Shown: piece by piece, positions 37,420-47,002 of the stretch
Layout: the number at the start of each line of letters is the position of its first letter
Numbering within the stretch: the first letter of the stretch is position 1
Assembly (NCBI RefSeq): GCF_004348595.1
Contig: NZ_SMKD01000017.1
Coordinates: 1 to 62,348, forward strand
Origin: Micromonospora sp. KC723
GTDB lineage: Bacteria; Actinomycetota; Actinomycetes; Mycobacteriales; Micromonosporaceae
Length of the DNA stretch: 62,348 nt
Reading direction: 5' to 3'
Notes under the pieces: model-generated
Told to the model about the DNA's origin: nothing
The model's database searches: none
The model's input: only the letters and a program-made list of their open reading frames with translations
Position numbers and translations under genes: made by a program

Positions 37420-37684
37420 AGCGGTTGTCCCAGAGCGGGTACGTCCCGGTGGCCCGCCAGATCGCGGTGCCGATGATGTTGATCACTCCGAAGGCGATGG
37501 CCAGGTAGCCGAGCAGCGGCGACTGACCGTACCGCTTGGCGTCGCGGATCGACAGGTAGCCGAGGACGATGCCCAGGATGCCGCAGCAGATCAGGCCGAG
37601 GACGATGCCGAGGACGCCCCACAGTGTGGTGCGGTCCCTGCCGGCCGCGGGTGGCGGCGGGGGCGGCGGGTACGGAGCGGTCAC
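37418..37684 (-). CDS. small two-helix membrane protein, DUF4190-like
   Basis: 88 residues. A Pro-rich N-terminus (PYPPPPPPPAA) is followed by two hydrophobic segments (WGVLGIVLGLICCGILGIVLG and LGYLAIAFGVINIIGTAIW) flanking a charged loop SIRDAKRYG. This layout matches DUF4190/DUF4870-type actinobacterial membrane proteins of unknown role. The GTG start follows GGGAGG by 6 bases. Similar Pro-rich membrane proteins at 39.2-40.0 kb may be related in function. Confidence 0.75.
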   Translation of the reverse strand: MTAPYPPPPPPPAAGRDRTTLWGVLGIVLGLICCGILGIVLGYLSIRDAKRYGQSPLLGYLAIAFGVINIIGTAIWRATGTYPLWDNR

Positions 37685-37840
37685 GGCTTCCTCCCAGCGC
37701 TCGGTGCCGCGACGTCAGTCGCGTCCTGGGCCGAGGCTAAACCGGATCGAGGCGCGGAACCGGTGGATCGGGGAACTCGCCGGCCGCGGGGCGGCCCCGC
37801 CGGGCAGCCGACATCCGTCCGGCGTGCCAGAGTAGACCCG

Positions 37841-39124
37841 ATGTCCTCGGTCACCCCTGATCAGCCCCGCCGTCCCGCCGCCGGCGTCCACGCCGACTCC
37901 GGCCCGCCCGGCCGGCCGACGGCGGGCCCCCGGGTGCCCGCTCCCCGCCGCCCCGAACCGTCCCGCCGTCGGGCGCCGCTCGCGGTCGCGGCCGGCGTCG
38001 CCGCCGGCTGGGCCGCGGTCACGTCGTACCTGCCGGTCGCCCTGGTGCTCGGGTTGGCCCAGCTCAGCGAGGGCACCGCCGCCGTGCCCGGCGCGCTGCG
38101 CGCCGGCCTGGCCGGCTGGCTGCTCGGCCACGGCGTCCCGTTGCACACCACCGCCGGCCCGCTCGGCCTGGTTCCGCTGGCGCTGGCCGCGCTGGCGTTC
38201 TGGCGGCTGACCCGCGCCGGCGTGCACACCAGCCGGGCCATGGGGGCGCGGGGCGGACGCTCCCCCCGGCAGGCGCTCACCGCCGCGGTCGCCGTCGGTG
38301 TCGGGTACGCGCTGCTCGGAGTCCTCGCCGCGCTGCTGGTCGGCTCCGGCGGCCTGCGGGTGTCCCCGGTCCGCGCCGGGGTCACGTACGCGTTCGTCGG
38401 CGCGCTGGGCGCCCTGGTCGGAGCGGTACGCACCACCGGGGTCGCCGGCCTGCTCGCCGAGCGCGCCCCCGCGCGGCTGCGCGACGGGGTGCGTACCGGG
38501 TTGGTGGCCGGGCTGCTGCTGTTCGGCGCGGGAGCCGGGGCGGCCGGGCTGGCGGTGGCCACCGGCGGGGGCGACGCCGCCGACATGATCGGGGCGTACC
38601 GCACGGGGGTGGCCGGGCAGGCCGGGATCACCCTGGTCAGCCTCGCGTACGCGCCGAACGCCACGGTCTGGTCGACCGCCTACCTGCTCGGGCCCGGTTT
38701 CACCGTCGGCACCGGCACGGCGGTGCGCACCAGCGAGGTGACGGTCGGCGCGCTGCCGGCCGTACCGCTGCTCGCCGGCCTGCCCAGCGGTCCGGTCGAC
38801 GGCCTCGGGGCCGCTCTGCTCGCGGTGCCGGTGCTGGCCGGCATGACCGCCGGCTGGCTGCTCACCCGTCGGCTGTCGCGCGCCACGGGCGACGAGCGGG
38901 CGGAGCCGCGCTGGCCGGCGCTGCTCGGCCCGGCGGTGCTCGCCGGGCCGGTGGCGGGCCTGCTCGTCGCCATGGCCGCCGGGGCCTCCGGTGGCCCGCT
39001 CGGTGGCGGCCGGCTGGCCGAGATCGGCCCGGTGCCCTGGCAGGTGGGCCTGGTGGCGACCGCCGTGGTGGCGGTCGGGGCGCTGCTCGGGGCCGCCGCC
39101 GGCAAGCTGCTCAGCCGCCGCTGA
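37841..39124 (+). CDS. PerM/DUF6350-family polytopic membrane protein
   Basis: A 427-residue protein with a Pro/Arg-rich cytosolic N-terminus and roughly eight to ten hydrophobic helices rich in Ala, Gly and Leu. No enzyme motif is visible. It sits between sucCD and purN-purH exactly as PerM (Rv0955) does in mycobacteria, where PerM is a divisome-associated membrane protein important in stress. Assignment rests on that position plus topology (including the VPLALAALAFWRLTRAG segment). ATG 37841 is preferred over in-frame codons further upstream, which read through non-coding-looking sequence. Confidence 0.8.
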   Translation: MSSVTPDQPRRPAAGVHADSGPPGRPTAGPRVPAPRRPEPSRRRAPLAVAAGVAAGWAAVTSYLPVALVLGLAQLSEGTAAVPGALRAGLAGWLLGHGVPLHTTAGPLGLVPLALAALAFWRLTRAGVHTSRAMGARGGRSPRQALTAAVAVGVGYALLGVLAALLVGSGGLRVSPVRAGVTYAFVGALGALVGAVRTTGVAGLLAERAPARLRDGVRTGLVAGLLLFGAGAGAAGLAVATGGGDAADMIGAYRTGVAGQAGITLVSLAYAPNATVWSTAYLLGPGFTVGTGTAVRTSEVTVGALPAVPLLAGLPSGPVDGLGAALLAVPVLAGMTAGWLLTRRLSRATGDERAEPRWPALLGPAVLAGPVAGLLVAMAAGASGGPLGGGRLAEIGPVPWQVGLVATAVVAVGALLGAAAGKLLSRR

Positions 39125-39180
39125 GCCAGGCCGCGCCCGAGAACGGGAGTGCGCCCGACACCAGGGCCCCGCCCGCAAAC

Positions 39181-39216
39181 GCGACGGGCGCCCCGGAAGT
39201 CCGGGGCGCCCGTCGC
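39181..39216. terminator. bidirectional terminator after perM-like gene
   Basis: GCGACGGGCGCCCCGG (39181-39196), loop AAGT, CCGGGGCGCCCGTCGC (39201-39216): perfect 16-bp stem between convergent genes. Confidence 0.8.
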
Positions 39217-39226
39217 GGTGGTGCGC

Positions 39227-39658
39227 TCAGAACCGGCTCGGCATGTCGAGACCGACGAAGAGGTTCACGACGAGTCCCAGCACGCCCAGGGCGACGGCGA
39301 TCCCGCCGCAGATCAGCCCCGCCTTGGCCTGGCCGCCGTTGCTGGCCAGACCCTGGTCCGCCTTCTGTTTGCCCAGCCAGCCGGTGACCACGGCGGCGAC
39401 GCCGAGCGGGATGCCGACGGAGAAGCAGCAGAGCATCGGGATCGAGGCGATGCCGAGGATCATCGACACCAGTCCGAGGGTGTTCTGCTGCCCGGCCGGC
39501 TGCGGATACCCGGCACCCGGGTACGTCGGCGGGGCGGCAGGCGGTGGGGCGTACGGGTCGGCCGGCTGCCCGTACGGCTGGCCGGGGGCGGGCTGCCCGT
39601 ACGGGTCGTGCGGAGGCTGTTGGCCGTACGGGTCCTGACCGGGGGGTCCGGGCTGCAT
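39227..39658 (-). CDS. Pro/Gly/Tyr-rich DUF4190-type membrane protein
   Basis: 143 residues. The N-terminal half is low-complexity with repeated DPYGQP-like units, followed by two hydrophobic helices (TLGLVSMILGIASIPMLCCF and the GLICGGIAVALGVLGLVVNL region) separated by a charged GKQKADQGLA loop. This is the usual design of actinobacterial DUF4190 proteins; role unknown. GAGGAG precedes ATG 39658. The next gene upstream begins with the same MQPG residues and is probably cotranscribed. Confidence 0.78.
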   Translation of the reverse strand: MQPGPPGQDPYGQQPPHDPYGQPAPGQPYGQPADPYAPPPAAPPTYPGAGYPQPAGQQNTLGLVSMILGIASIPMLCCFSVGIPLGVAAVVTGWLGKQKADQGLASNGGQAKAGLICGGIAVALGVLGLVVNLFVGLDMPSRF

Positions 39659-39686
39659 GTCGTCGATGCTCCTCGGTTGCTGGGCG

Positions 39687-39986
39687 TCAGTAGGTGCTGC
39701 TGCCGGATTCGCCCATCATGCCGGCCAGGCCACCGGCGAGGCAGCAGACCAGAACGATCGCGAGCCAGACGGCGCCGATGATGATGGCCCACTTCGACCA
39801 CTTCTTCGACTCGGCGGCCGCCGCCTGCGCGCCAGCGTAGTCGCCCTGCTGGAGCAGGGGGTTGACCTTCGAGGCGTTGATGATGGCGGGGATGGCCAGC
39901 GGCCAGAAGAAGAAGATGGCCACGATGGACATCGTCATGTTGTTGTTGATCGGCTGCTGTGCGGGGTTCGGGTAACCGGGCTGCAT
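39687..39986 (-). CDS. CD225/dispanin-family small membrane protein
   Basis: 99 residues from ATG 39986 (GAGGAG upstream). After a short Asn/Gln/Pro-rich start, helix 1 (TMSIVAIFFFWPLAIPAII) is followed by a conserved amphipathic loop with NASKVNPLLQQGDYAGAQAA and helix 2 (WAIIIGAVWLAIVLVCCLAG). The FxWPLAIPAI-N-SKV pattern is characteristic of bacterial dispanins. Biological role unknown; likely in an operon with the downstream DUF4190 gene 28 bases away. Confidence 0.82.
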   Translation of the reverse strand: MQPGYPNPAQQPINNNMTMSIVAIFFFWPLAIPAIINASKVNPLLQQGDYAGAQAAAAESKKWSKWAIIIGAVWLAIVLVCCLAGGLAGMMGESGSSTY

Positions 39987-40152
39987 GGAAGCTCCTCGTT
40001 TCATCGGCACTGCTCGTGCCTGATCACTCGTGAAAGGTGCGGTGTCGGGCGTACGCCGGCCACCGAGCGACCGGCAGCGTATCGCGTGCGTGCCACATTC
40101 GTGATCACCCGAATCGTCGCTGCCCAATCGCTGGGCGGCCCGACGTGCCCGA

Positions 40153-40158
40153 TAGGGT
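40153..40158 (+). promoter_or_regulatory. -10 box TAGGGT for purN-purH
   Basis: TAGGGT ends 6 bases before GTG 40165, with no Shine-Dalgarno, so the message is probably leaderless. No purine riboswitch sequence is visible in the 178-base divergent region. A TGATCAC motif occurs in opposite orientations near 40021 and 40101. Confidence 0.5.
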
Positions 40159-40164
40159 GGCCCG

Positions 40165-42354
40165 GTGACCGAGCCCGCGTCCGCCGCCCGCCTCGTCGTA
40201 CTCGTCTCCGGTTCCGGCAGCAACCTCCAGGCGCTGCTGGACGCCACCGCCGACCCCGCGTACGGGGCGAAGGTGGTCGCCGTCGGCGCCGACCGGGACG
40301 GGATCGCCGGCCTGGACCGGGCCGCCGCCGCCGGGGTGCCGACCTTCGTGGAACGGGTGAAGGACCATCCGACCCGGGAGGACTGGGACCGGGCGTTGAC
40401 CGCGCGGGTCGCCGAGCACCGGCCCGACCTGGTCGTCTCGGCCGGCTTCCTGAAGCTGGCGGGGGCGCACTTCCTGGCCGCGTTCGGGGGCCGCTACCTC
40501 AACACGCACAACACCCTGCTGCCGGCGTTCCCCGGCATCAACGGCCCCCGGGACGCGCTCGAGTACGGCGTCAAGATCACTGGGGCCACTCTCTTCTTCG
40601 TCGACGCCGGGACGGACACCGGCCCGATCGTCGCCCAGGTCGCCGTGCCGGTGCGGGACGACGACGACGTGGAGACGCTCACCGAGCGCATCAAGCAGGC
40701 CGAGCGACGCCAGCTCGTCGAGCAGGTCGGTCGCCTGGTCCGTGCAGGTTGGACGATCACCGGAAGAAAGGTCACGGTCGGAGTGAGTGCCAGTCAGGAC
40801 GAGCGCCGCCCCATCAGGCGGGCACTGGTCAGCGTCTACGACAAGAGCGGCCTGGTCGAGCTGGCGCGGGCGCTGCACGACGCCGGGGTGGAGATCGTCT
40901 CGACCGGCAGCACCGCCTCGACCATCTCCGGTGCGGGGGTGCCGGTGACCCCGGTGGGGCAGGTGACCGGCTTCCCGGAGATCCTCGACGGCCGGGTGAA
41001 GACGCTGCACCCCAAGATCCACGGCGGTCTTCTCGCCGACCTGCGCAGGAACGCCCACGCCGCGCAGCTCGACGAGCACGGCATCGCCGGGATCGACCTG
41101 CTGGTCTCCAACCTCTACCCGTTCCAGGCCACCGTCGCCTCCGGCGCCAGCCAGGACGAGTGCGTCGAGCAGATCGACATCGGCGGTCCGGCGATGGTCC
41201 GCGCCGCCGCCAAGAACCACGCCTCGGTCGCGGTGGTGACCGACCCGGCGGCGTACCCGGCGCTGCTGGCCGCGCTCGCCGAGGGTGGGTTCACGCTGGC
41301 CCAACGCCGGGCGCTCGCCGCCCGGGCCTTCGCCGACATCGCCGAGTACGACGTGGCGGTCGCCGAGTGGTTCGCGCGTGAGCTGGCCCCGGAGGGTGAG
41401 CGGTGGCCGCGGTTCGCCGGGCTGGCCCTTCGCCGGCAGGCGGTGCTGCGCTACGGCGAGAACCCGCACCAGGACGCCGCCGTGTACGCCGACCCGGCCG
41501 GCCCGTCCGGGTTGGCCCAGGCCGAGCAGCTGCACGGCAAGGAGATGTCCTACAACAACTACGTCGACGCGGACGCCGCCTGGCGGGCCGCCAACGACTT
41601 CCCCGACCGGCCGGCGGTGGCGATCATCAAGCACGCCAACCCGTGCGGCATCGCGGTCGGCGCGGACGTGGCGGAGGCGCACCGCAAGGCGCACGCCTGC
41701 GACCCGGTGTCGGCGTTCGGCGGCGTGATCGCGGTGAACCGCCCGGTGAGCGTGGCGATGGCCCGACAGGTCGCGGAGATCTTCACCGAGGTCGTGGTGG
41801 CCCCCGGTTACGACGACGGCGCCGTCGAGATCCTCCAGGGCAGGAAGAACGTCCGGTTGCTGCGCGCCCCGCAGTTCGCGCAGCAACCGGTCGAGTGGCG
41901 TCAGGTCTCCGGCGGTGTGTTGGTGCAGTCACGGGACCGGATCGACGCCGAGGGCGACGATCCCACCAACTGGCAGCTGGCCACCGGCGAGGCGGCCGAT
42001 CCGGCGACCCTGGCCGACCTGGTCTTCGCCTGGCGGGCGGTCCGGGCTGTGAAGAGCAACGCGATCCTGCTGGCCAGGGGGGGCGCCTCGGTCGGCGTGG
42101 GCATGGGTCAGGTCAACCGGGTCGACTCGGCGCGGCTGGCGGTCAGCCGGGCGGGCGCGGACCGGGCCCGTGGCGCGGTCGCCGCCTCGGACGCGTTCTT
42201 CCCGTTCGCCGACGGTCCCCAGATCCTCATCGAGGCCGGCGTCAGGGCCATCGTGCAGCCCGGCGGTTCCGTCCGCGACGAGGAGACCATCGCCGCCTGC
42301 AAGGAGGCCGGGGTCACCATGTACCTCACCGGCACCCGCCACTTCTTCCACTGA
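40165..42354 (+). CDS. purNH: PurN-PurH in a single reading frame (GAR transformylase + AICAR transformylase/IMP cyclohydrolase)
   Basis: One uninterrupted 729-codon frame covers two enzymes usually encoded separately. Residues 1-206 are PurN (phosphoribosylglycinamide formyltransferase): [11 protein letters not shown], catalytic [12 protein letters not shown] and DAGTDTGP, ending at the normal PurN C-terminus GRKVTVG. Residues 207-729 are complete PurH: the IMP cyclohydrolase domain ([22 protein letters not shown]) then the AICAR transformylase domain ([19 protein letters not shown], ending TGTRHFFH). No stop codon lies between them. Either the proteins are fused, or a PurH start at GTG 40783 is also used. 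Both halves consume 10-formyl-THF, made by FolD just downstream. An indel in the assembly at the junction would also explain it. Confidence 0.85.
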   Translation: MTEPASAARLVVLVSGSGSNLQALLDATADPAYGAKVVAVGADRDGIAGLDRAAAAGVPTFVERVKDHPTREDWDRALTARVAEHRPDLVVSAGFLKLAGAHFLAAFGGRYLNTHNTLLPAFPGINGPRDALEYGVKITGATLFFVDAGTDTGPIVAQVAVPVRDDDDVETLTERIKQAERRQLVEQVGRLVRAGWTITGRKVTVGVSASQDERRPIRRALVSVYDKSGLVELARALHDAGVEIVSTGSTASTISGAGVPVTPVGQVTGFPEILDGRVKTLHPKIHGGLLADLRRNAHAAQLDEHGIAGIDLLVSNLYPFQATVASGASQDECVEQIDIGGPAMVRAAAKNHASVAVVTDPAAYPALLAALAEGGFTLAQRRALAARAFADIAEYDVAVAEWFARELAPEGERWPRFAGLALRRQAVLRYGENPHQDAAVYADPAGPSGLAQAEQLHGKEMSYNNYVDADAAWRAANDFPDRPAVAIIKHANPCGIAVGADVAEAHRKAHACDPVSAFGGVIAVNRPVSVAMARQVAEIFTEVVVAPGYDDGAVEILQGRKNVRLLRAPQFAQQPVEWRQVSGGVLVQSRDRIDAEGDDPTNWQLATGEAADPATLADLVFAWRAVRAVKSNAILLARGGASVGVGMGQVNRVDSARLAVSRAGADRARGAVAASDAFFPFADGPQILIEAGVRAIVQPGGSVRDEETIAACKEAGVTMYLTGTRHFFH
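40783..42354 (+). CDS. purH: PurH part with its own possible start
   Basis: If PurH is made separately it would begin at GTG 40783, encoding 523 residues, the standard PurH length. The region before it (GGAAGAAAGG about 12 bases upstream) is a weak ribosome-binding site. TGA lies in the +1 frame at 40784-40786, the usual position of an overlapping GTGA stop/start, hinting that an ancestral purN ended there. PurH performs the last two steps of IMP synthesis. This is listed as an alternative product of the same frame, not an additional gene. Confidence 0.6.
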   Translation: MSASQDERRPIRRALVSVYDKSGLVELARALHDAGVEIVSTGSTASTISGAGVPVTPVGQVTGFPEILDGRVKTLHPKIHGGLLADLRRNAHAAQLDEHGIAGIDLLVSNLYPFQATVASGASQDECVEQIDIGGPAMVRAAAKNHASVAVVTDPAAYPALLAALAEGGFTLAQRRALAARAFADIAEYDVAVAEWFARELAPEGERWPRFAGLALRRQAVLRYGENPHQDAAVYADPAGPSGLAQAEQLHGKEMSYNNYVDADAAWRAANDFPDRPAVAIIKHANPCGIAVGADVAEAHRKAHACDPVSAFGGVIAVNRPVSVAMARQVAEIFTEVVVAPGYDDGAVEILQGRKNVRLLRAPQFAQQPVEWRQVSGGVLVQSRDRIDAEGDDPTNWQLATGEAADPATLADLVFAWRAVRAVKSNAILLARGGASVGVGMGQVNRVDSARLAVSRAGADRARGAVAASDAFFPFADGPQILIEAGVRAIVQPGGSVRDEETIAACKEAGVTMYLTGTRHFFH

Positions 42355-42515
42355 GCGCGGCCCTGGCGCTCAGGCGTCCGCCCCATCTCCGCCAACGTGC
42401 CGTCCGCACCCGTCCCGTCGCGGCTGCGGCGTACCGGGGGCATCCCCGCGACCGAGAACCACAACCTGGCGCGGGCCGGCGACGGACCCCGCGCCCGGCG
42501 AGCACACCCCCATGA

Positions 42516-42521
42516 GACGAT
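42516..42521 (+). promoter_or_regulatory. candidate -10 box GACGAT for folD
   Basis: GACGAT ends 6 bases before GTG 42528 with no Shine-Dalgarno, compatible with leaderless transcription, though the hexamer is a weak match. The 173 bases after purH contain no clear terminator. Confidence 0.3.
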
Positions 42522-42527
42522 CAGGTC

Positions 42528-43388
42528 GTGACGGCGAAGATCCTGGACGGCAAGGCGACCGCGGCGGAGATCAAGGACGAGCTGCGGACACGGGTCAAGG
42601 CGCTCGCGGAGCGCGGCATCATCCCCGGGCTCGGTACGGTCCTGGTCGGCGCGGACCCGGGCTCCCAGGCGTACGTCGACGGCAAGCACCGCGACTGCGC
42701 CGAGGTGGGGGTCGCCTCCATCCGCCGCGAGCTGCCCGCGGACGCCACCCAGGAGCAGGTCGACGAGGTCCTCGCCGAGCTGAACGCCGACCCGGCCTGC
42801 CACGGCTACATCGTCCAACTGCCGCTGCCGGCCCACCTGGACACCCAGCGGGCGCTGGAGATGATCGACCCGGACAAGGACGCCGACGGCCTGCACCCGG
42901 TCAACCTCGGCCGCCTCGTGCTCGGCTACGACGGTCCGCTGCCCTGCACCCCACGGGGCATCGTCGAGCTGCTGCGCCGGCACGACGTGCCGCTGCGCGG
43001 CGCCAAGGTGGCGGTGGTCGGCCGGGGCAACACGGTGGGCCGTCCGCTCGGCCTGCTGCTCACCCGACGCAGCGAGAACGCGACGGTGACCCTCTGCCAC
43101 ACCGGCACACTGGATCTCGCCGCGCACACCCGGGCCGCGGACGTCGTGATCGTCGCGGCGGGGGTGCCGGGGCTGCTCACCGCCGACATGGTCACACCCG
43201 GCGCGACCGTGGTGGACGTCGGCATCACCCGGGTCGTCGGGGCCGACGGCAAGGGGCGCTACACCGGTGACGTGGACCCGGAGGTGGCCGGGGTGGCCGG
43301 GAAGCTCGTGCCGATGCCCGGCGGCGTGGGGCCGATGACCCGCGCCATGCTGCTGACCAACGTGGTCGAGCGGGCCGAACGGGACTGA
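42528..43388 (+). CDS. folD: methylene-THF dehydrogenase / methenyl-THF cyclohydrolase
   Basis: Bifunctional enzyme producing 10-formyl-THF, the one-carbon donor for PurN and PurH encoded directly upstream. 286 residues. The active-site Tyr-x3-Lys is in YVDGKHRD, followed by [23 protein letters not shown] and [11 protein letters not shown]. The NADP-binding Rossmann motif is [11 protein letters not shown], and the C-terminal [12 protein letters not shown] is typical. Length and motifs are complete. Confidence 0.95.
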   Translation: MTAKILDGKATAAEIKDELRTRVKALAERGIIPGLGTVLVGADPGSQAYVDGKHRDCAEVGVASIRRELPADATQEQVDEVLAELNADPACHGYIVQLPLPAHLDTQRALEMIDPDKDADGLHPVNLGRLVLGYDGPLPCTPRGIVELLRRHDVPLRGAKVAVVGRGNTVGRPLGLLLTRRSENATVTLCHTGTLDLAAHTRAADVVIVAAGVPGLLTADMVTPGATVVDVGITRVVGADGKGRYTGDVDPEVAGVAGKLVPMPGGVGPMTRAMLLTNVVERAERD

Positions 43389-43515
43389 CGCCGCCGCAAG
43401 CGGCCGACGGTGACGTTCACCCCATCCGGCCGATGCCCGCCGCCCCTGGCCCGACCGATGCCAGGATGGCTGATACGGTCCGGAAAACCGACTGGTAGCA
43501 GGGAGTGGGACGACC

Positions 43516-44466
43516 ATGGGTAAGAAGGTCACTGTCGTCGGGGCCGGCTTCTACGGCTCCACCACCGCACAGCGCCTGGCCGAGTACGACGTCTTCGACA
43601 CCGTCGTGATCACCGACATCGTGGAGGGCAAGCCGGCGGGTCTCGCGCTGGACCTCAACCAGTCGCGGGCGATCGAGGGTTTCGAGACCAAGGTCGTGGG
43701 CGTCACCACCGGCCCCAACGGCGAGGGTTACGAGGCCATCGAGGGCTCGGACGTCGTCGTCATCACCGCCGGACTGCCCCGCAAGCCGGGCATGAGCCGG
43801 ATGGACCTGCTGGAGACGAACGCCAAGATCGTTCGTCAGGTCTCCGAGAACGTGGCCAAGTACGCCCCGAGCGCCGTCGTCATCGTCGTGTCCAACCCGC
43901 TGGACGAGATGACCGCGCTGGCCCAGCTCGCCACCCAGTTCCCGAAGAACCGGGTGCTCGGCCAGGCCGGCATGCTCGACACCGCCCGGTTCACCAACTT
44001 CGTCGCCGAGGCGCTCCAGGTGCCGGTGAGGTCCGTGAAGACGCTGACCCTCGGCTCGCACGGCGACACCATGGTTCCGGTGCCGTCGAAGAGCTCCGTC
44101 AACGGCAAGCCGCTGCGCGAGGTCATGCCGGCCGAGCAGATCGAGGAACTCGTCGTCAAGACCCGTAACGGTGGCGCCGAGGTGGTGGCGCTGCTGAAGA
44201 CCGGCTCCGCCTACTACGCCCCGTCCGCAGCCGCCGCCCGGATGGCCAGGGCCGTCGCGGAGGACTCCGGCGAGGTCATGCCGGTCTGCGCCTGGGTCGA
44301 CGGTGAGTACGGGATCGCCGGGGTCTACCTGGGCGTCGAGGCCGAGATCGGTGCCGAGGGCGTCAAGAAGGTCGTCGAGACCGACCTGGACGCCGACGAG
44401 CTGGCCAGCCTCAAGGAGGCCGCCGAGGCGGTGCGCGCCAAGCAGGCCGACGTCGCCAACATGTGA
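43516..44466 (+). CDS. mdh: malate dehydrogenase, LDH-like
   Basis: Oxidises malate to oxaloacetate with NAD. The 316-residue LDH/MDH-superfamily protein has a VVGAGFYGSTTA nucleotide loop. The specificity loop GLPRKPGMSR has Arg where LDH has Gln, which supports malate over lactate; NPLDEMT follows and catalytic His182 is in LGSHGDTMVP. It resembles the MDH type 3 group. GGGAG lies about 10 bases before ATG 43516, and TACGGT near 43473 may be its -10. A strong terminator follows. Confidence 0.93.
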   Translation: MGKKVTVVGAGFYGSTTAQRLAEYDVFDTVVITDIVEGKPAGLALDLNQSRAIEGFETKVVGVTTGPNGEGYEAIEGSDVVVITAGLPRKPGMSRMDLLETNAKIVRQVSENVAKYAPSAVVIVVSNPLDEMTALAQLATQFPKNRVLGQAGMLDTARFTNFVAEALQVPVRSVKTLTLGSHGDTMVPVPSKSSVNGKPLREVMPAEQIEELVVKTRNGGAEVVALLKTGSAYYAPSAAAARMARAVAEDSGEVMPVCAWVDGEYGIAGVYLGVEAEIGAEGVKKVVETDLDADELASLKEAAEAVRAKQADVANM

Positions 44467-44480
44467 TCCACCAGTACCAC

Positions 44481-44522
44481 CGCAAGGAGGGCACGCCGGC
44501 ACGCCGACGTGCCCTCCTTGCG
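44481..44522 (+). terminator. mdh terminator
   Basis: CGCAAGGAGGGCACG (44481-44495) and CGTGCCCTCCTTGCG (44508-44522) form a perfect 15-bp stem with a 12-base loop, 14 bases after the mdh stop. Confidence 0.8.
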
Positions 44523-44627
44523 CGTCCCTCCCACCGCCGTCCACCGCCGCACCGCCCCGGCGACCAGGAGGTTCGCGTCGGGAGCCGGCCCCGGGATGAC
44601 GCAACCCTCCTGAACATGGGTGAGGGG

Positions 44628-45434
44628 TCAGAGAGGGGTGAAGGGAGCGCCCAGGTGCGGGGTGGCGAGGAGGGTCGGGGGGCCCTCGGCCAGCGTGTGC
44701 AGCAGGATGCTGCGGGAGGTCCGGGCGGTTTCCGGGTCCATCTCGTGGGCGTACGCCAGGGCGGGGTCGACGAGTTGCACGGTGTGCACCAGGAGGTCGC
44801 CCGTGAGCAGGAGCCGCTCGTCACCGGCGTCGACGAGCACCGACTGGTGACCGGGGGTGTGCCCGGGCGTGCTCAGCAGGCGTACCCCGGGGGTGAGTCG
44901 GGTGTCGCCGTCGACCACGCGGAGCTGGCCGGCGGCACGCAAGGGGGCGACCAGGCCGGCCGGCAGCCCTGGGTTGATCGTCTCCATCGCGTCCAGTTCG
45001 GCCCGCTGCACGAGGTAGTCGGCGTTCGGGAAGTACGGGCGGCCGGGCGTGCCGGTGACCGCCCACCCGATGTGGTCGCTGTGCAGGTGGGTGAGGACCA
45101 CGGTGCCGACGTCGGCGGGCTCGATGCCGGCGGCGGCCAGGTCGGCGGGGAGCCGCCCCGGCACCGGCGTCCAGCTCGCGGCGGGGGAGTCGGCCGGTCC
45201 GATGCCGGCGTCGACCAGTGTGACCGGTCCGTCGCCGTCGCGTAGCGCGAAACTACGGAACGGCAGCCACCAGCGGCCGTCGGCGGTGACCGAGGTGGGG
45301 TCGCGCCGGTCCGCCTCGCGCCAGTGCGTCTCGGTGGCGTCGGGGAAGGCCTCGGTGCGGGGTTGGAAGAACGGCCCCTCGCCGTCGGTGAGCGCGGTGA
45401 CCGTGATAGACCCGAGGGTGCGGCTCGCTGGCAT
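44628..45434 (-). CDS. metallo-beta-lactamase-fold hydrolase
   Basis: 268 residues from ATG 45434. The binuclear metal motif HLHSDHIGW, His in STPGHTPGHQS, Asp in LLTGDLL and a final His in ATPHLGAP give the full MBL ligand set. The N-terminal stretch (GPFFQPRTEAFPDATETHW) and overall spacing resemble quorum-quenching lactonase/AttM-like or YtnP-like members, so lactone hydrolysis is possible but unproven. A much longer frame continues upstream antisense to icd and is not coding. It is divergent from icd across 135 bases. Confidence 0.85.
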   Translation of the reverse strand: MPASRTLGSITVTALTDGEGPFFQPRTEAFPDATETHWREADRRDPTSVTADGRWWLPFRSFALRDGDGPVTLVDAGIGPADSPAASWTPVPGRLPADLAAAGIEPADVGTVVLTHLHSDHIGWAVTGTPGRPYFPNADYLVQRAELDAMETINPGLPAGLVAPLRAAGQLRVVDGDTRLTPGVRLLSTPGHTPGHQSVLVDAGDERLLLTGDLLVHTVQLVDPALAYAHEMDPETARTSRSILLHTLAEGPPTLLATPHLGAPFTPL

Positions 45435-45569
45435 CGGCCGATGATGCCAGCGATCTCCGGTGCCGGTCGCCCGGTTTTCCCACCAGCCGAGGGCGGCTGT
45501 GGGTTGCCGGCCCGTTTCCAGTACGCTCGTACTGCTTGAGCACGTGTCCCCCGAGAGGAGCGCCGGCCG

Positions 45570-46787
45570 ATGGCGAAGATCAAGGTAAACAACCCGGTCG
45601 TGGAGCTCGACGGCGACGAGATGACCCGGATCATCTGGAAGCAGATCCGGGAGCAGCTGATCCTGCCCTACCTCGACGTCGACCTGCACTACTACGACCT
45701 GTCGATCCAGTACCGCGACGAGACCGACGACCAGGTCACCGTCGACGCCGCCAACGCCATCAAGCAGCACGGCGTCGGCGTCAAGTGCGCGACCATCACC
45801 CCGGACGAGGCCCGGGTCGAGGAGTTCGGCCTGAAGAAGATGTGGCGGTCGCCGAACGGCACCATCCGCAACATCCTCGGCGGCGTCGTCTTCCGCGAGC
45901 CGATCATCATGTCCAACGTGCCGCGGCTGGTCCCCGGCTGGACCAAGCCGATCATCATCGGCCGGCACGCCCACGGTGACCAGTACAAGGCCACCGACTT
46001 CGTCGTGCCCGGCCCGGGCACGGTGACCATCACCTACCAGCCGGCCGACGGCGGCGCGCCGATGGAGATGGAGGTCGCCAACTTCCCGGGCGGCGGCGTC
46101 GCCATGGGCATGTACAACTTCGACGAGTCGATCCGCGACTTCGCCCGCGCCTCCATGCGCTACGGCCTGGACCGCGGTTACCCGGTCTACCTGTCGACCA
46201 AGAACACCATCCTCAAGGCGTACGACGGCCGGTTCAAGGACATCTTCGCCGAGGTGTTCGAGAACGAGTTCAAGTCGGAGTTCGAGGCCGCCGGCATCAG
46301 CTACGAGCACCGGCTCATCGACGACATGGTCGCCGCCGCGCTCAAGTGGGAGGGCGGCTTCGTCTGGGCTTGCAAGAACTACGACGGTGACGTGCAGTCC
46401 GACACCGTCGCGCAGGGCTTCGGCTCGCTCGGCCTGATGACCTCGGTGCTGATGACCCCCGACGGCCGCACCGTCGAGGCCGAGGCCGCGCACGGCACCG
46501 TCACCCGGCACTACCGGCAGTACCAGAAGGGCGAGAAGACCTCGACCAACCCGATCGCCTCGATCTACGCCTGGACCCGGGGCCTGGCCCACCGGGGCAA
46601 GCTGGACGGCACCCCGGCGGTCACCGAGTTCGCCAACACGCTGGAGCAGGTCATCATCGAAACCGTCGAGGGCGGCCAGATGACCAAGGACCTCGCGCTG
46701 CTCATCTCGCGCGACGCCCCGTGGCTGACCACCGACGAGTTCATGAACGCGCTCGACGAGAACCTGGCGCGCAAGCTCGGCGCCTGA
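45570..46787 (+). CDS. icd: isocitrate dehydrogenase (NADP), dimeric type
   Basis: Oxidative decarboxylation of isocitrate to 2-oxoglutarate. The 405-residue length and sequence follow the eukaryote-like dimeric class: [14 protein letters not shown] at the start, [26 protein letters not shown] substrate loop, [12 protein letters not shown] and the metal-binding DDMVAAALK. The [19 protein letters not shown] region recognises the coenzyme, consistent with NADP. GAGAGGAG lies about 8 bases before ATG 45570. TACGCT near 45521 may be the -10. Confidence 0.95.
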   Translation: MAKIKVNNPVVELDGDEMTRIIWKQIREQLILPYLDVDLHYYDLSIQYRDETDDQVTVDAANAIKQHGVGVKCATITPDEARVEEFGLKKMWRSPNGTIRNILGGVVFREPIIMSNVPRLVPGWTKPIIIGRHAHGDQYKATDFVVPGPGTVTITYQPADGGAPMEMEVANFPGGGVAMGMYNFDESIRDFARASMRYGLDRGYPVYLSTKNTILKAYDGRFKDIFAEVFENEFKSEFEAAGISYEHRLIDDMVAAALKWEGGFVWACKNYDGDVQSDTVAQGFGSLGLMTSVLMTPDGRTVEAEAAHGTVTRHYRQYQKGEKTSTNPIASIYAWTRGLAHRGKLDGTPAVTEFANTLEQVIIETVEGGQMTKDLALLISRDAPWLTTDEFMNALDENLARKLGA

Positions 46788-46804
46788 TTCCCGCCGCATC
46801 GACC

Positions 46805-46835
46805 GAGCCCGCCGGCCGCCCAGGCCGGCGGGCTC
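46805..46835 (+). terminator. icd terminator
   Basis: GAGCCCGCCGGCC (46805-46817) and GGCCGGCGGGCTC (46823-46835) form a perfect 13-bp stem with a five-base loop. Between it and the galT terminator (46836-47002) I see no solid gene; a very short candidate frame is discussed in the findings. Confidence 0.8.
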
Positions 46836-47002
46836 CGTCGTACCCGGACGGCGGGTGCGTCACCGGTGCATGGACGGGTCGTTGAACGGGGTGGACGTGG
46901 TGCCAGTCGCGTCCACGGAAGGTTGACCGAGGTCGCCTCGCGGCACGCGTGCCGATCAGCCAGCCTTCCCGGCTGTCGTGCGCAGCCAGCCGTCCCTTCC
47001 CT

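Noticed and set aside
45435..46799. Extension of the metallo-beta-lactamase frame upstream to 46799
   Set aside because: The extra sequence is antisense to icd, and ATG 45434 gives a normal MBL N-terminus.
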